The position numbers and the translations under genes are program-made. Source: Pseudoalteromonas caenipelagi (GTDB lineage: Bacteria > Pseudomonadota > Gammaproteobacteria > Enterobacterales > Alteromonadaceae). From it: DNA of 64,000 nt. The stretch is taken from positions 434,001-498,000 of the forward strand of contig NZ_JABBPG010000001.1 in NCBI RefSeq assembly GCF_013140855.1. Reading direction: 5' to 3'. Shown here piece by piece: positions 16,862 through 25,593 of this stretch (within the stretch, counting starts at the first letter, position 1; every line of letters begins with the position of its first letter). The notes under the pieces are model-generated. The model worked only from the letters and a program-made list of their open reading frames with translations. It was not told the DNA's origin and made no database searches.

Positions 16862-18313
16862 ATGGCAACACAAGAACACAGCCTAACTGGCCCAACAATT
16901 TATTGGCACGATTATGAAACTTGGGGTGCATCGCCGCAAAAAGACCGCCCTAGTCAGTTTGCTGGTATTCGTACCGACCTTGATTTAAATATCATTGGCG
17001 AACCTTTAATTGAGTACTGCAAACCTGCTCCAGATTATTTGCCACACCCAGAAGCATGCTTGATAACTGGGATCACCCCACAACATGCCATCAAGCATGG
17101 TCTCATTGAGGCTGAGTTTATGGCCAAGATCCATGCTGAATTTAGTCGCCCAGATACCTGTGTAGCAGGTTATAACAGCATTCGTTTTGATGACGAAGTA
17201 ACGCGCTACGGCTTATATCGTAACTTTTACGACCCATATGAGCGTGAGTGGCAAAATGGCAATAGCCGCTGGGATATTATAGACCTAGTACGTGCTTGTT
17301 ATGCATTACGCCCAGAAGGCATTGAATGGCCTTTAAAAGAAGATGGTACACCTAGTTTTAAACTTGAGCATTTAACAGCGGCCAATGGTATTGAGCACAG
17401 TGCGGCACACGATGCCTTAAGCGACGTAACAGCGACGATTGCACTGGCAAAGCTCATTAAAGAAAAGCAGCCTAAACTTTATCAATTTTTCTTTGGCTTA
17501 CGCCACAAAAAAGCACTGCTTGATATGGTTGATGTGTACAATATGCAGCCGCTCGTTCATACCTCTTCGCATATAGCTGCGACACAAGGTTGTACCACTT
17601 GGATTGCTCCCATGAGCTTTCACCCAGTGAATAAAAACGCCTTAGTATGTTTTAACTTAACCCACAACCCGCAAGTGTTAATTGATTTGTCGGTTGAGCA
17701 ATTGCGCGAACGTTTATATACCAAACATACCGACTTAGCGGAAGGTGAGCAGCCGTTAGGTTTAAAATTGGTACATGTTAACAAGTGCCCTATTTTAGCA
17801 CCAGCCAAAACCTTACTTCCCGAAAATGCGGCTCGTTTAGGCATTGATAGAGCACAGTGCTTAGAGCATCTTAAAGTACTGAAAGCACACCCAGAGCTCA
17901 GAGATAAAGTTGCGCAAGTTTTTAACGAGCAAGGGAATTTTAGCGCAACAACTAACCCTGATTATCAGCTGTATAACGGCTTTACAAGTAAAGCGGATAA
18001 GGCAAAGTTTGCGATTATTCGCCAAGCGCAGCCGCAAGCCCTTAGTACGCTTAATTTAGAATTCGAAGATGCTAAGTTTTCAACCATGTTGTTTCGTTAT
18101 CGCGCTCGTAACTGGCCAGAGACACTGAGCCCACATGAGCTTGATATATGGCGAAAATACTGTCAAAACAAACTAATGCATGGTGAAGACAACCCATCAA
18201 TTAGTGCCGAAGACTTTATGTTAACGCTGGAAAATTTAGTGCATGAAAACGAGGGCAATGAACAGAACCTGAGTATTTTAAAAGCCCTGTACCATTACGC
18301 ACAGAGCTTGTAA
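16862..18313 (+). CDS. sbcB: Exodeoxyribonuclease I
   Basis: A 483-residue 3-to-5-prime single-strand DNA exonuclease used in mismatch repair and recombination. The DEDD exonuclease domain occupies the first ~200 residues: HDYETWG with D17 and E19, then FDDEVTRYG, and HDALSDVTATI with the active-site histidine and aspartate. The SH3-like and C-terminal helical domains that wrap single-stranded DNA follow; overall length matches E. coli ExoI (475). It is monocistronic, facing a convergent gene across a structured 140-bp gap. Confidence 0.95.
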   Translation: MATQEHSLTGPTIYWHDYETWGASPQKDRPSQFAGIRTDLDLNIIGEPLIEYCKPAPDYLPHPEACLITGITPQHAIKHGLIEAEFMAKIHAEFSRPDTCVAGYNSIRFDDEVTRYGLYRNFYDPYEREWQNGNSRWDIIDLVRACYALRPEGIEWPLKEDGTPSFKLEHLTAANGIEHSAAHDALSDVTATIALAKLIKEKQPKLYQFFFGLRHKKALLDMVDVYNMQPLVHTSSHIAATQGCTTWIAPMSFHPVNKNALVCFNLTHNPQVLIDLSVEQLRERLYTKHTDLAEGEQPLGLKLVHVNKCPILAPAKTLLPENAARLGIDRAQCLEHLKVLKAHPELRDKVAQVFNEQGNFSATTNPDYQLYNGFTSKADKAKFAIIRQAQPQALSTLNLEFEDAKFSTMLFRYRARNWPETLSPHELDIWRKYCQNKLMHGEDNPSISAEDFMLTLENLVHENEGNEQNLSILKALYHYAQSL

Positions 18314-18327
18314 CTCGCAAGCAAAAA

Positions 18328-18429
18328 TGCCGAACAGTTTGTTTTACTAGGCGGTGCTCAAAAAAGCCCGCCTCGCCCTAGTAAAGTCAGGTATTTCTAT
18401 AAAAGAGATATTAAACAATGAGTTCGGCA
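18328..18429. repeat. Nested inverted repeats between convergent genes
   Basis: Outer arms TGCCGAAC (18328-18335) and GTTCGGCA (18422-18429) enclose inner arms TTTACTAGG (18343-18351) and CCTAGTAAA (18377-18385), with a further GGCGG/CCGCC near the loop. The ~100-bp element fills the gap between sbcB and the next convergent gene. It may be a bidirectional terminator or a small palindromic mobile element. Confidence 0.55.
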
Positions 18430-18456
18430 CTTTATCTTAGTCATATACTAATCTAA

Positions 18457-19341
18457 TTACTTTTTGTCGTGAATAGCGTCTAAACGCGCCAACAAACTTG
18501 AGGTGTCAAAACGACCCCCACCAAGGGCTTGCACGTCAGCGTAGTATTGGTCAACCATGGCCGTCAACGCCAAAGAAGCACCATTGTTACGCGCTTCATC
18601 AAGGGCAATACCTAAGTCTTTGCGCATCCAATCAACTGCAAAACCAAACTCATATTCACCCGCCAACATGGTTTTGTAACGGTTTTCCATTTGCCACGAA
18701 CCCGCTGCGCCTTTAGAGATAGTCTCAATGACTTTTTCTCCATCAAGGCCCGCTTTTTTGGCAAAGTGTAATCCTTCGGCTAAGCCCTGAACCACGCCAG
18801 CGATGCAGATCTGATTCACCATTTTACAAGTTTGGCCGCTACCCACTTTACCTAGCAATTGAGAAAACTTGCTATACGCTGCCATAACACCTTGAACACG
18901 TTCAAAATCAGACTGTTCACCACCAGCCATAACTGTCAGCACGCCATTCTCAGCACCCGCTTGACCGCCTGATACTGGCGCATCTAAAAACGCGATGCTT
19001 TTCTCAGCAGCTTTATTGCTCACTTCAATTGCCACTTTTGCAGAGGTTGTAGTATGGTCAACTAAAATAGTGCCACCACGCATGCCTACAAGCACACCGG
19101 TTTCACCATAAACGACTGAACGTAAGTCGTCATCGTTGCCCACACACATAAATACAATATCAGCGTCTTTGACCGCCTCAGCAGGCGTATTTGCATAGCT
19201 ACCTTGATGCTCACTGACCCACTTTTGCGCTTTTTCTACGGTGCGGTTATATACGCAAACTTGATGACCTGCACAGGCTAAATGCCCCGCCATTGGGTAG
19301 CCCATTACCCCAAGTCCTATGAATGCAACTTTCACTGACAT
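18457..19341 (-). CDS. NAD(P)-dependent beta-hydroxyacid dehydrogenase (GarR/GlxR/HIBADH family)
   Basis: A 294-residue soluble oxidoreductase. The N-terminal Rossmann fold opens with IGLGVMGYPMAGHL followed by YNRT, which in this family favours NADP. The substrate loop is DAPVSGGQAGAENG and the catalytic lysine lies in GSGQTCKMVNQ. The C-terminal helical domain is complete. Family members reduce tartronate semialdehyde, succinic semialdehyde or 3-hydroxyisobutyrate; the exact substrate cannot be assigned. It is monocistronic, divergent from the glutathione peroxidase gene. Confidence 0.85.
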   Translation of the reverse strand: MSVKVAFIGLGVMGYPMAGHLACAGHQVCVYNRTVEKAQKWVSEHQGSYANTPAEAVKDADIVFMCVGNDDDLRSVVYGETGVLVGMRGGTILVDHTTTSAKVAIEVSNKAAEKSIAFLDAPVSGGQAGAENGVLTVMAGGEQSDFERVQGVMAAYSKFSQLLGKVGSGQTCKMVNQICIAGVVQGLAEGLHFAKKAGLDGEKVIETISKGAAGSWQMENRYKTMLAGEYEFGFAVDWMRKDLGIALDEARNNGASLALTAMVDQYYADVQALGGGRFDTSSLLARLDAIHDKK

Positions 19342-19480
19342 AATTCTGTCCTATTTCGCTGTTATGGTATCGAGAATGGAGTTTTTATACCCAACTAAAC
19401 TGGGTATAGCAAATGAAAAGCTATAAATAACTTATGAAAGAACTTAATACTAGATTTAGCGAGCAAGGAGTCTGAGCGCT

Positions 19481-19996
19481 ATGGAATCAATACATCGCTA
19501 CAGTGTAAAACTTATAAATGGTGAAACGCTCGCACTGAAGCAACTTGAAGGTAAAACGGTACTAATCGTTAACATTGCCAGTAAATGCAGCTTTGCGCCC
19601 CAACTAAGCGCACTGGAAAAACTGTACCGACAATATAAAAACTATGGTTTTGAGATTTTAGCATTCCCGTGTAATCAGTTTGGCCGTAACGAGCCACTTG
19701 AAGGGGTAATGCTCAATGAGTTTTATAGAAGTCACTTTGGCTTAAGCTTTACCGTCTGTGATAAAGTTCAAGTAAATGGCCCGGATGCTCACCCGCTATT
19801 TAATTATTTAAAATCAAATACTAGAGGAATTGCACAAAACCGCGCAATTAAATGGAACTTTACCAAGTTTTTAGTAAACTCACAGGGAGAGCTGGTTTCT
19901 AGGTACGCACCAAGGACCAAACCAGACACGTTAAAACCTGTCATTGAGAGCCAATTAAATGATGAAAGTAGCCCTATTCAGTTCGCAAAATTATGA
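19481..19996 (+). CDS. Glutathione peroxidase (cysteine type)
   Basis: A 171-residue thioredoxin-fold peroxidase. The peroxidatic cysteine is C36 in NIASKCSFAPQ, where the selenocysteine sits in animal enzymes. LAFPCNQFGRNEP carries the conserved glutamine, and IKWNFTKFLV carries the tryptophan and asparagine of the catalytic tetrad. C64 in FPCNQF may be a resolving cysteine, so thioredoxin is a likely reductant. AAGGAG precedes the ATG. Its 3-prime end overlaps the dehydrogenase gene by 35 nt in another frame, so the two are one transcription unit. Confidence 0.9.
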   Translation: MESIHRYSVKLINGETLALKQLEGKTVLIVNIASKCSFAPQLSALEKLYRQYKNYGFEILAFPCNQFGRNEPLEGVMLNEFYRSHFGLSFTVCDKVQVNGPDAHPLFNYLKSNTRGIAQNRAIKWNFTKFLVNSQGELVSRYAPRTKPDTLKPVIESQLNDESSPIQFAKL

Positions 19997-20945
19997 AAAA
20001 CCATTTTTTTCAAAAGCGTTAAGCAGCCACCCTAACATTGAATTACATTATTTTACTGAATCATTAAATGAACAAACGGTGGCACTATGCCAAGGATTTG
20101 ATGCGGTATGTGCTTTTGTTAACGATACACTAAGCGGTGCTGTGCTAGCTGCCTTAGCAGAATACGATATTCAAGCTGTTGCATTACGATGCGCAGGTTT
20201 TAACAACGTAGACACTAAAGCCGCCATTGCTTTAGGAATAAAAGTACTGAGAGTGCCTGCATATAGCCCAGAAGCCGTTGCCGAACATTGTATTGCCTTA
20301 ATGCTTACGCTAAGCCGCAAAACCCACAAAGCTTATAACCGAGTGCGTGAAGATAACTTTGATCTAAATGGCTTGTTGGGTTTTAACCTACATAACAAAA
20401 CAGTGGGCGTTGTTGGCGCAGGTAAAATAGGTCAGGCGTTGATTGCAATTCTAAATGGTTTTGGTGCTAATGTGTTGGTATACGACCCAAATGTCGGCGA
20501 AGGTTCTTACACATTAACCTCTTTTGATATGCTGCTTGAGCAAAGTGATATCATTAGCCTAAATTGTCCTTTGAGTGAAGCCACCCACCATATGATAGAC
20601 GATAATGCATTTGCTAAAATGAAGCCAGGCGTCATGCTTATCAACACCAGCCGTGGTGCATTAATTGATACAAAAGCTTGCATTCGAGCTTTGAAAAATA
20701 AAACGCTAGGATATCTCGGGCTAGACGTTTATGAACAGGAGTCTGAGCTATTTTTCAAAAATCGCAGTGACGAAATTATTCAAGACGATGTGTTTATGCG
20801 TTTGGTGAGTTTTCCCAATGTATTGATAACGGGCCATCAAGGCTTTTTTACACAAGAAGCGCTAGAACAAATTGCCAATGTAACACTCTTTAATTTACAA
20901 CAGGTGTTTGACGCTCAAGGTGAACTGACAAATCAGGTTGTATAA
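19962..20945 (+). CDS. ldhA: 2-hydroxyacid dehydrogenase (fermentative D-lactate dehydrogenase type)
   Basis: A 327-residue NAD-dependent enzyme closely resembling E. coli LdhA: KVALFSSQNYEKPFF at the N-terminus, VCAFVNDTLS, the nucleotide-binding GVVGAGKIGQ, and the catalytic arginine (NTSRGALIDT), glutamate (LDVYEQE) and histidine (ITGHQGFFT). It should interconvert pyruvate and D-lactate. Two adjacent ATGs are possible starts (19959 and 19962); both lie inside the peroxidase gene, implying translational coupling. The pairing with a peroxidase suggests co-expression under redox stress, which is inference. A strong hairpin follows. Confidence 0.85.
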   Translation: MKVALFSSQNYEKPFFSKALSSHPNIELHYFTESLNEQTVALCQGFDAVCAFVNDTLSGAVLAALAEYDIQAVALRCAGFNNVDTKAAIALGIKVLRVPAYSPEAVAEHCIALMLTLSRKTHKAYNRVREDNFDLNGLLGFNLHNKTVGVVGAGKIGQALIAILNGFGANVLVYDPNVGEGSYTLTSFDMLLEQSDIISLNCPLSEATHHMIDDNAFAKMKPGVMLINTSRGALIDTKACIRALKNKTLGYLGLDVYEQESELFFKNRSDEIIQDDVFMRLVSFPNVLITGHQGFFTQEALEQIANVTLFNLQQVFDAQGELTNQVV

Positions 20946-20952
20946 TCACTGT

Positions 20953-20983
20953 CGATGTATGGGAGCACTTATCCCATACATCG
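20953..20983. terminator. Bidirectional terminator between ldhA and the DMT transporter gene
   Basis: CGATGTATGGGA and TCCCATACATCG form a perfect 12-bp stem with a 7-nt loop, placed between two convergent stop codons (20945 and 20993). T-rich sequence follows on the plus strand. Confidence 0.8.
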
Positions 20984-20992
20984 CTTTATCGT

Positions 20993-21886
20993 TTAACTTA
21001 ATAGCAGTACCCCTACCCCAAGCAACGCTAGCAAGCCACCTAAAACCATATTTGCAGTGACGGGTTCTTTTCTAACGAAGCCAATCGTCATTACCATTAA
21101 CGGCGCTGTTGCAAAAATGGTTTGTGCGATAGCGGGATCTGTGTACTTTACAGATATTAACTGCAACCATAACCCTATAAATGTACCAAAAAATATAGCA
21201 GATAATAACCAACCTCTGCCTTCTATTTTATGAAAACTCACCGCTTTTATTAAACTGTGTTCTTTGAGCAAAAAGACCAAAACTGCCACGCTAAAAGTAC
21301 CACTCAAGAGTCTAATTAATGCGGCCCATAAACTACTACTTTGCTCTGCATTCATAGCACCTTTTGACATCACCATACCTGCTGCTTGGCAAAATGCTGC
21401 TAGCAAAGCGAACAGAATACCTTTTACATATATAGTGCGCTCTAACTCAGGCAATAATTGCTTAGGCTTAAGCGCTATTAAAACTCCCACTATTGTTATT
21501 ACAATGCCAAGCCAAGCCTGCCAAAGTAAATAGCTCCCAAGCATAATAATATTAAGGATCCCGGCTATAGCCGGTGCAAATGACTCAATGATTAAGGTTC
21601 TCGCTGGACCGATATTTCGCAGTGCAGCAAAATAGGCACTGTCACCTATAGCAATCCCAATTACCCCACTGGCAATCAACCAATACCAACTTTGTATAGC
21701 GCTTGGTGCATGCAAATCCTGAGTCACTATTATGGCTAAGAGCATCATAATCGCAGCTAGCATACCTTTATTTACGTTTAGCTCTAGGGGCGATAAGCTG
21801 TGACTAAAGCGCTTGTAAAGTAACGTTGAGCTTGCCCAAACAAGCGCAGCCACTAAAGCGGCAACTTCTCCAATTCCTAATTGCAT
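20993..21886 (-). CDS. DMT-superfamily (EamA) transporter
   Basis: A 297-residue inner-membrane protein with ten hydrophobic segments arranged as two EamA repeats of five. The N-terminal repeat begins AALVAALVWASSTLLYKRF and the second repeat contains AAGMVMSKGAM, the usual pseudo-symmetric positions. Such proteins export amino acids or other metabolites by drug/metabolite exchange; the substrate is unknown. It is monocistronic, and it ends against ldhA with a shared terminator. Confidence 0.82.
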   Translation of the reverse strand: MQLGIGEVAALVAALVWASSTLLYKRFSHSLSPLELNVNKGMLAAIMMLLAIIVTQDLHAPSAIQSWYWLIASGVIGIAIGDSAYFAALRNIGPARTLIIESFAPAIAGILNIIMLGSYLLWQAWLGIVITIVGVLIALKPKQLLPELERTIYVKGILFALLAAFCQAAGMVMSKGAMNAEQSSSLWAALIRLLSGTFSVAVLVFLLKEHSLIKAVSFHKIEGRGWLLSAIFFGTFIGLWLQLISVKYTDPAIAQTIFATAPLMVMTIGFVRKEPVTANMVLGGLLALLGVGVLLLS

Positions 21887-22055
21887 ATCTCTTACTTGTT
21901 ATTTTTTTGGCAAGTATGTAATGATGAGATGGAAATAGAAATAAAAATAGATAAACGAATGCAAAGTTTATCAATAAAATAAGAATCGGCTTTATTTAGC
22001 AATTTATTCGAAAATTCAACTAGATTTAATAGATTACAAACAGGAGATTGCTAAT

Positions 22056-22865
22056 TTGCATACCTTAATCCAAGTCTTTATCTTATCTTTATTTGTTTTT
22101 ACGACTAACTGTATTGCTGTCGAACAATGCAGGCAATCTGTAAAGCTTGGCCTAGTCGCTGATTGGCCTCCACTTACTTATTTTCGCCACGATGAAGCAC
22201 AAGGTTTAGACATAGAAATTGCCAAAATGGTGTTCAACTCAATCGATATATGCGTTAACTATGTAAGATTGCCATCTAGTGCACGAGCCTTGGAACAAAT
22301 GGAAAAAGGCTATATTGACGTTGCAGTTATGGTTAGCTACACAGAAGAGCGCGCTAAATATGGCTACTTTTCCCGCCCGTATCGAAACGAAAAGATGCGC
22401 TTGTTTAGTTATTTAGAACCACAGCCTATTTCTAGCCTGAATGAATTACTGGATGAGGGGAAAACCATAGGCTTGAGCATTGGGTCTTTTTATGGACAAG
22501 AATTGATACAGCTTGCCAACAGTAAGCGATACCAGAATCAGCTGGTACAGATTTCTAGTGCTGAACGACGTGCAGAAATGCTTGTAAAAAAAAGAGTAGA
22601 TTTTATCGTCGACGATTTAATAACGGGCCTTTATATGATGAAAAGCAAGGGGTATGAAAAGATAAAACCTTGGCCATATGTTGTGCATGACAACCAAGTT
22701 CATTTTTTTATCCGAAAAAGCCAAGCGAGCAAAAAGATCTTAGACAGTGTCAATAATGCAATTGAGTCTTTACAACCAAAAATCGACCTGCTTGTAGCCA
22801 GCTTTGTCCATCGTCAATTGACACATATTAACTCGTCACTTTCGCTTGATGTGAGCTTGCGATAG
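22056..22865 (+). CDS. Periplasmic solute-binding protein (SBP_bac_3 type), copy 4
   Basis: A 269-residue exported protein with a signal peptide ending around CIA-VE. Landmarks are KLGLVADWPPLTYF, GLDIEIAKMVF, LPSSARALEQMEKGYIDVAVM, SYTEERAKYGYFSRPY and KKRVDFIVDD. The start is TTG, chosen because AGGAG lies 9-10 nt upstream and no ATG fits. Its 3-prime end overlaps the convergent histidine-kinase gene by 38 nt. No transporter partner is present; neighbouring a sensor kinase, it could present a ligand to a signalling protein, but that is speculative. Confidence 0.72.
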   Translation: MHTLIQVFILSLFVFTTNCIAVEQCRQSVKLGLVADWPPLTYFRHDEAQGLDIEIAKMVFNSIDICVNYVRLPSSARALEQMEKGYIDVAVMVSYTEERAKYGYFSRPYRNEKMRLFSYLEPQPISSLNELLDEGKTIGLSIGSFYGQELIQLANSKRYQNQLVQISSAERRAEMLVKKRVDFIVDDLITGLYMMKSKGYEKIKPWPYVVHDNQVHFFIRKSQASKKILDSVNNAIESLQPKIDLLVASFVHRQLTHINSSLSLDVSLR

Positions 22866-25521
22866 TGTGTTCGATCACCGCCACTAGTTCTTCTATGTGT
22901 GGGACTATCTCATCTTCAGTATAATTGCCTCTAAACATACCATCTACTTTTGACGCTAAGTTTTGTATTTCAAAACATTCAAACATACCAGCGGTTCCCT
23001 TTATGGCATGTATCGATTTACTCAGGCCCTCCAAATCATGATATTTCAGTTGATTTTGAAGCTGAACTTTTTGCTCGTACAACCCCGAAATATACTTATT
23101 TTTTAACAAATCAAACTCTTCATTAGGAATGTCTATTTCATCCACAACCGAAATATTCAAATAGTGGCTGATTTTCTTACTAAACTCAGCTCTATCAATT
23201 GGCTTTGCAAGGTGATCTGTAAAACCAAGCTTTATATACCTTTCAACTTCATGCTGCATGGTGTTTGCAGTAAGCGCTAAAATAGGTGCTGAGCAGCCCG
23301 TCGCCTGAATAAATGTCAAAGCTTGCTCACCATCCATAACTGGCATCTGAATATCCATTAATATCAGGTCATATTCATTTTCTAGTACAGCTTGTACGGC
23401 TTGTTGACCGTTTTCTACTGCTGTAACTTTCAACCCCATACGTTCCAAGATACGCTGAATGAGCTTGCTATTGTCACTATGATCCTCTGCGAGTAAAACA
23501 TCCCCTTTAAGATCTGTATTTACAGCTTCAATTACCGACTCATTTATTGGTGTGCTTATAGAGGCTTCCTCTAAGCTATTTACCCATCTAGTGTTGTCTG
23601 TCGTAAAAAGCCCCAAAGTTAACGTAAACACAGTGCCCGAACCGACTTCACTTTCAACAGATATGTCGCCATTGAGCTTATTTGCCAAACTTTTTGAAAT
23701 ATTTAGACCCAGCCCCGTTCCTCCATATTTACGCGACGTCGATGAATCAGCTTGATAAAACGCACTAAATAGCTCTTTTTGCTCAGTTGATGTCATCCCT
23801 ATCCCCGTGTCGGTAACCGAGATCTTTAACACATCTTCAGAGCAAGCTACATCGATTGTTATTTTTCCAACAGACGTAAACTTTAGTGCATTTGAAGTTA
23901 AGTTAAGCAAAATTTGCCGCAAACGTGTTGGGTCGATAACAATGTTATCGGGTAATGGGAAGTGATATTTAAGGTCAAATTCAAGGCCTTTATCTCGAAT
24001 CTGCTTACCCAATAAGGACTCTACATGCATTATGGACTTAAACAGATTCGACTCCATCAATTCGATTTCAAGTCGATTAGCCTCAATTTTTGACATATCC
24101 AAAATGTCATTAATGAGTCCCAAAACGTGTCGAGAGTTTTGCAAAATCACGTTAATAGCATGATTTCGTTCTTGCGGTGTGATATCGCCCAGAATTATAC
24201 CATCTGCATAACCGATAATTGAGGTCATCGGCGTTCTTATTTCGTGGCTCATATTTGCTAAAAAGCGGCTCTTTGACTCACTGGCATCCCTGAGTTGAGA
24301 AGCCAACTGCTCCAACTCATATGTACGTTTAAGTACTTTGCCTTCGAGGTTTTTATTTAGCTCAATATTTTCTTCATTGGTTAAGCGGAATTTATCGGCA
24401 ACCGCAAAAGCGAGTAATAGCGCATCCAGTGCTGTTCCCACAAGTCCCAACAAGTAAAGGTTAAGTGTAGAGGCTGGTAGTATTCCTAGATTGGTTAAAT
24501 TTCCAATCATGTTTGGCACCATCATTGCGATGTAGGCCAATACAAAATATCGAGCTGGCTTAAACCCATCAAGTACCCGTAAAACGCCAATATACATTCC
24601 TAGGCACAGAGCACTGCCAGTCATAACTGTGGCCCATAAAAAGCCAAAACCAGGAAATAGAATACAAAACGGTAACCCAAGTGCAGAAATGATGCCTAAC
24701 CAAATTGAAGTTATTGATAAATTGGGGTGCTTATCTTTGAGTTTAAGTAAGCTATTGTAAAACAATATATTTGTAATTGGGGCTAAGGAAAACCCCAGCC
24801 AGTGTAAATGAGCAGAATAAAAACCAAACAGCTGATCAGGTATATGAAAAAAGTGACTCCAACTGAACACCCACACACCAGCAAATAGCGCAAAGTATAA
24901 ATGCGTGGCATCTTTTGAACCTATATAAATGAGTAAATTGTATAACCCCAATATAATGCCAACGCTGAAACAAAGCGTCATCAACAAATTTTCTTTAATA
25001 ACCAGCTCGTTAAAATCTTTTACCGGTTTCATTACCAACTTAGTTGGGGTATAGAAAAACTCACTTTCAAAAGAGGTTACTAAGTAATACGTGGTGTTAG
25101 GTTTTAGCTCTATTGTGTTGCCATAGTGAAATGCAAATTCGTTAGGATTTTTTCCTCCCGAAAAGTAGCGTTGAATGTCACCTTTATCACTATAAATTCT
25201 ACTCTCAATCCGATCTACAACGGTGTTGTAGGGGTATAACACCAACTTCTCGAGACTAGATTTATTGGTGATCTGCGTTACTAACCAATAACGCCCAGAA
25301 AAAAGAGCCCTTGAGGGCAACGGCTTGAGCTGTTTTGCCCACAGCTCAACAGATTGATAATTTGTTGGAAATCGTGCATTTTCGGATGATATAAGTAGCT
25401 GGGCATGGTCATGTAAATTAACACCTTGTTTGTCTAATGAATACTCGAAAACATCAGCATGACTGAGGCTTGAAAACATCAGCCCTAAAATAATGATCAG
25501 TTGTCGAATAATTAAACGCAT
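22828..25521 (-). CDS. Hybrid sensor histidine kinase (7TMR-DISM / HisKA / HATPase / REC / HPt)
   Basis: An inner-membrane hybrid kinase of 897 residues. Positions count from an ATG nine codons further upstream: signal peptide to ~31, periplasmic 7TMR-DISMED2 beta domain (33-175), seven-helix 7TMR-DISM region (185-385), coiled coil, HisKA with H435 (MSHEIRTP), HATPase with NALKFT, DTGIGM and GGTGLGL, receiver with D732 (LMDIQMPVMDG), and a C-terminal HPt with H847 (HAIKGTAG). A complete phosphorelay is present except the output regulator. I prefer the start at 25521 because AAGG sits 6 nt before it. The gene follows the TonB-receptor gene on the same strand by ~70 nt, so it may sense the cluster's substrate. 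Confidence 0.9.
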   Translation of the reverse strand: MRLIIRQLIIILGLMFSSLSHADVFEYSLDKQGVNLHDHAQLLISSENARFPTNYQSVELWAKQLKPLPSRALFSGRYWLVTQITNKSSLEKLVLYPYNTVVDRIESRIYSDKGDIQRYFSGGKNPNEFAFHYGNTIELKPNTTYYLVTSFESEFFYTPTKLVMKPVKDFNELVIKENLLMTLCFSVGIILGLYNLLIYIGSKDATHLYFALFAGVWVFSWSHFFHIPDQLFGFYSAHLHWLGFSLAPITNILFYNSLLKLKDKHPNLSITSIWLGIISALGLPFCILFPGFGFLWATVMTGSALCLGMYIGVLRVLDGFKPARYFVLAYIAMMVPNMIGNLTNLGILPASTLNLYLLGLVGTALDALLLAFAVADKFRLTNEENIELNKNLEGKVLKRTYELEQLASQLRDASESKSRFLANMSHEIRTPMTSIIGYADGIILGDITPQERNHAINVILQNSRHVLGLINDILDMSKIEANRLEIELMESNLFKSIMHVESLLGKQIRDKGLEFDLKYHFPLPDNIVIDPTRLRQILLNLTSNALKFTSVGKITIDVACSEDVLKISVTDTGIGMTSTEQKELFSAFYQADSSTSRKYGGTGLGLNISKSLANKLNGDISVESEVGSGTVFTLTLGLFTTDNTRWVNSLEEASISTPINESVIEAVNTDLKGDVLLAEDHSDNSKLIQRILERMGLKVTAVENGQQAVQAVLENEYDLILMDIQMPVMDGEQALTFIQATGCSAPILALTANTMQHEVERYIKLGFTDHLAKPIDRAEFSKKISHYLNISVVDEIDIPNEEFDLLKNKYISGLYEQKVQLQNQLKYHDLEGLSKSIHAIKGTAGMFECFEIQNLASKVDGMFRGNYTEDEIVPHIEELVAVIEHTIASSHQAKVTS

Positions 25522-25593
25522 AAAATGCCTTGATATTTTTGTGCTCATATTCCCATGAACACTGCTACATTTTCATCCATCTCCCCGTTATCG

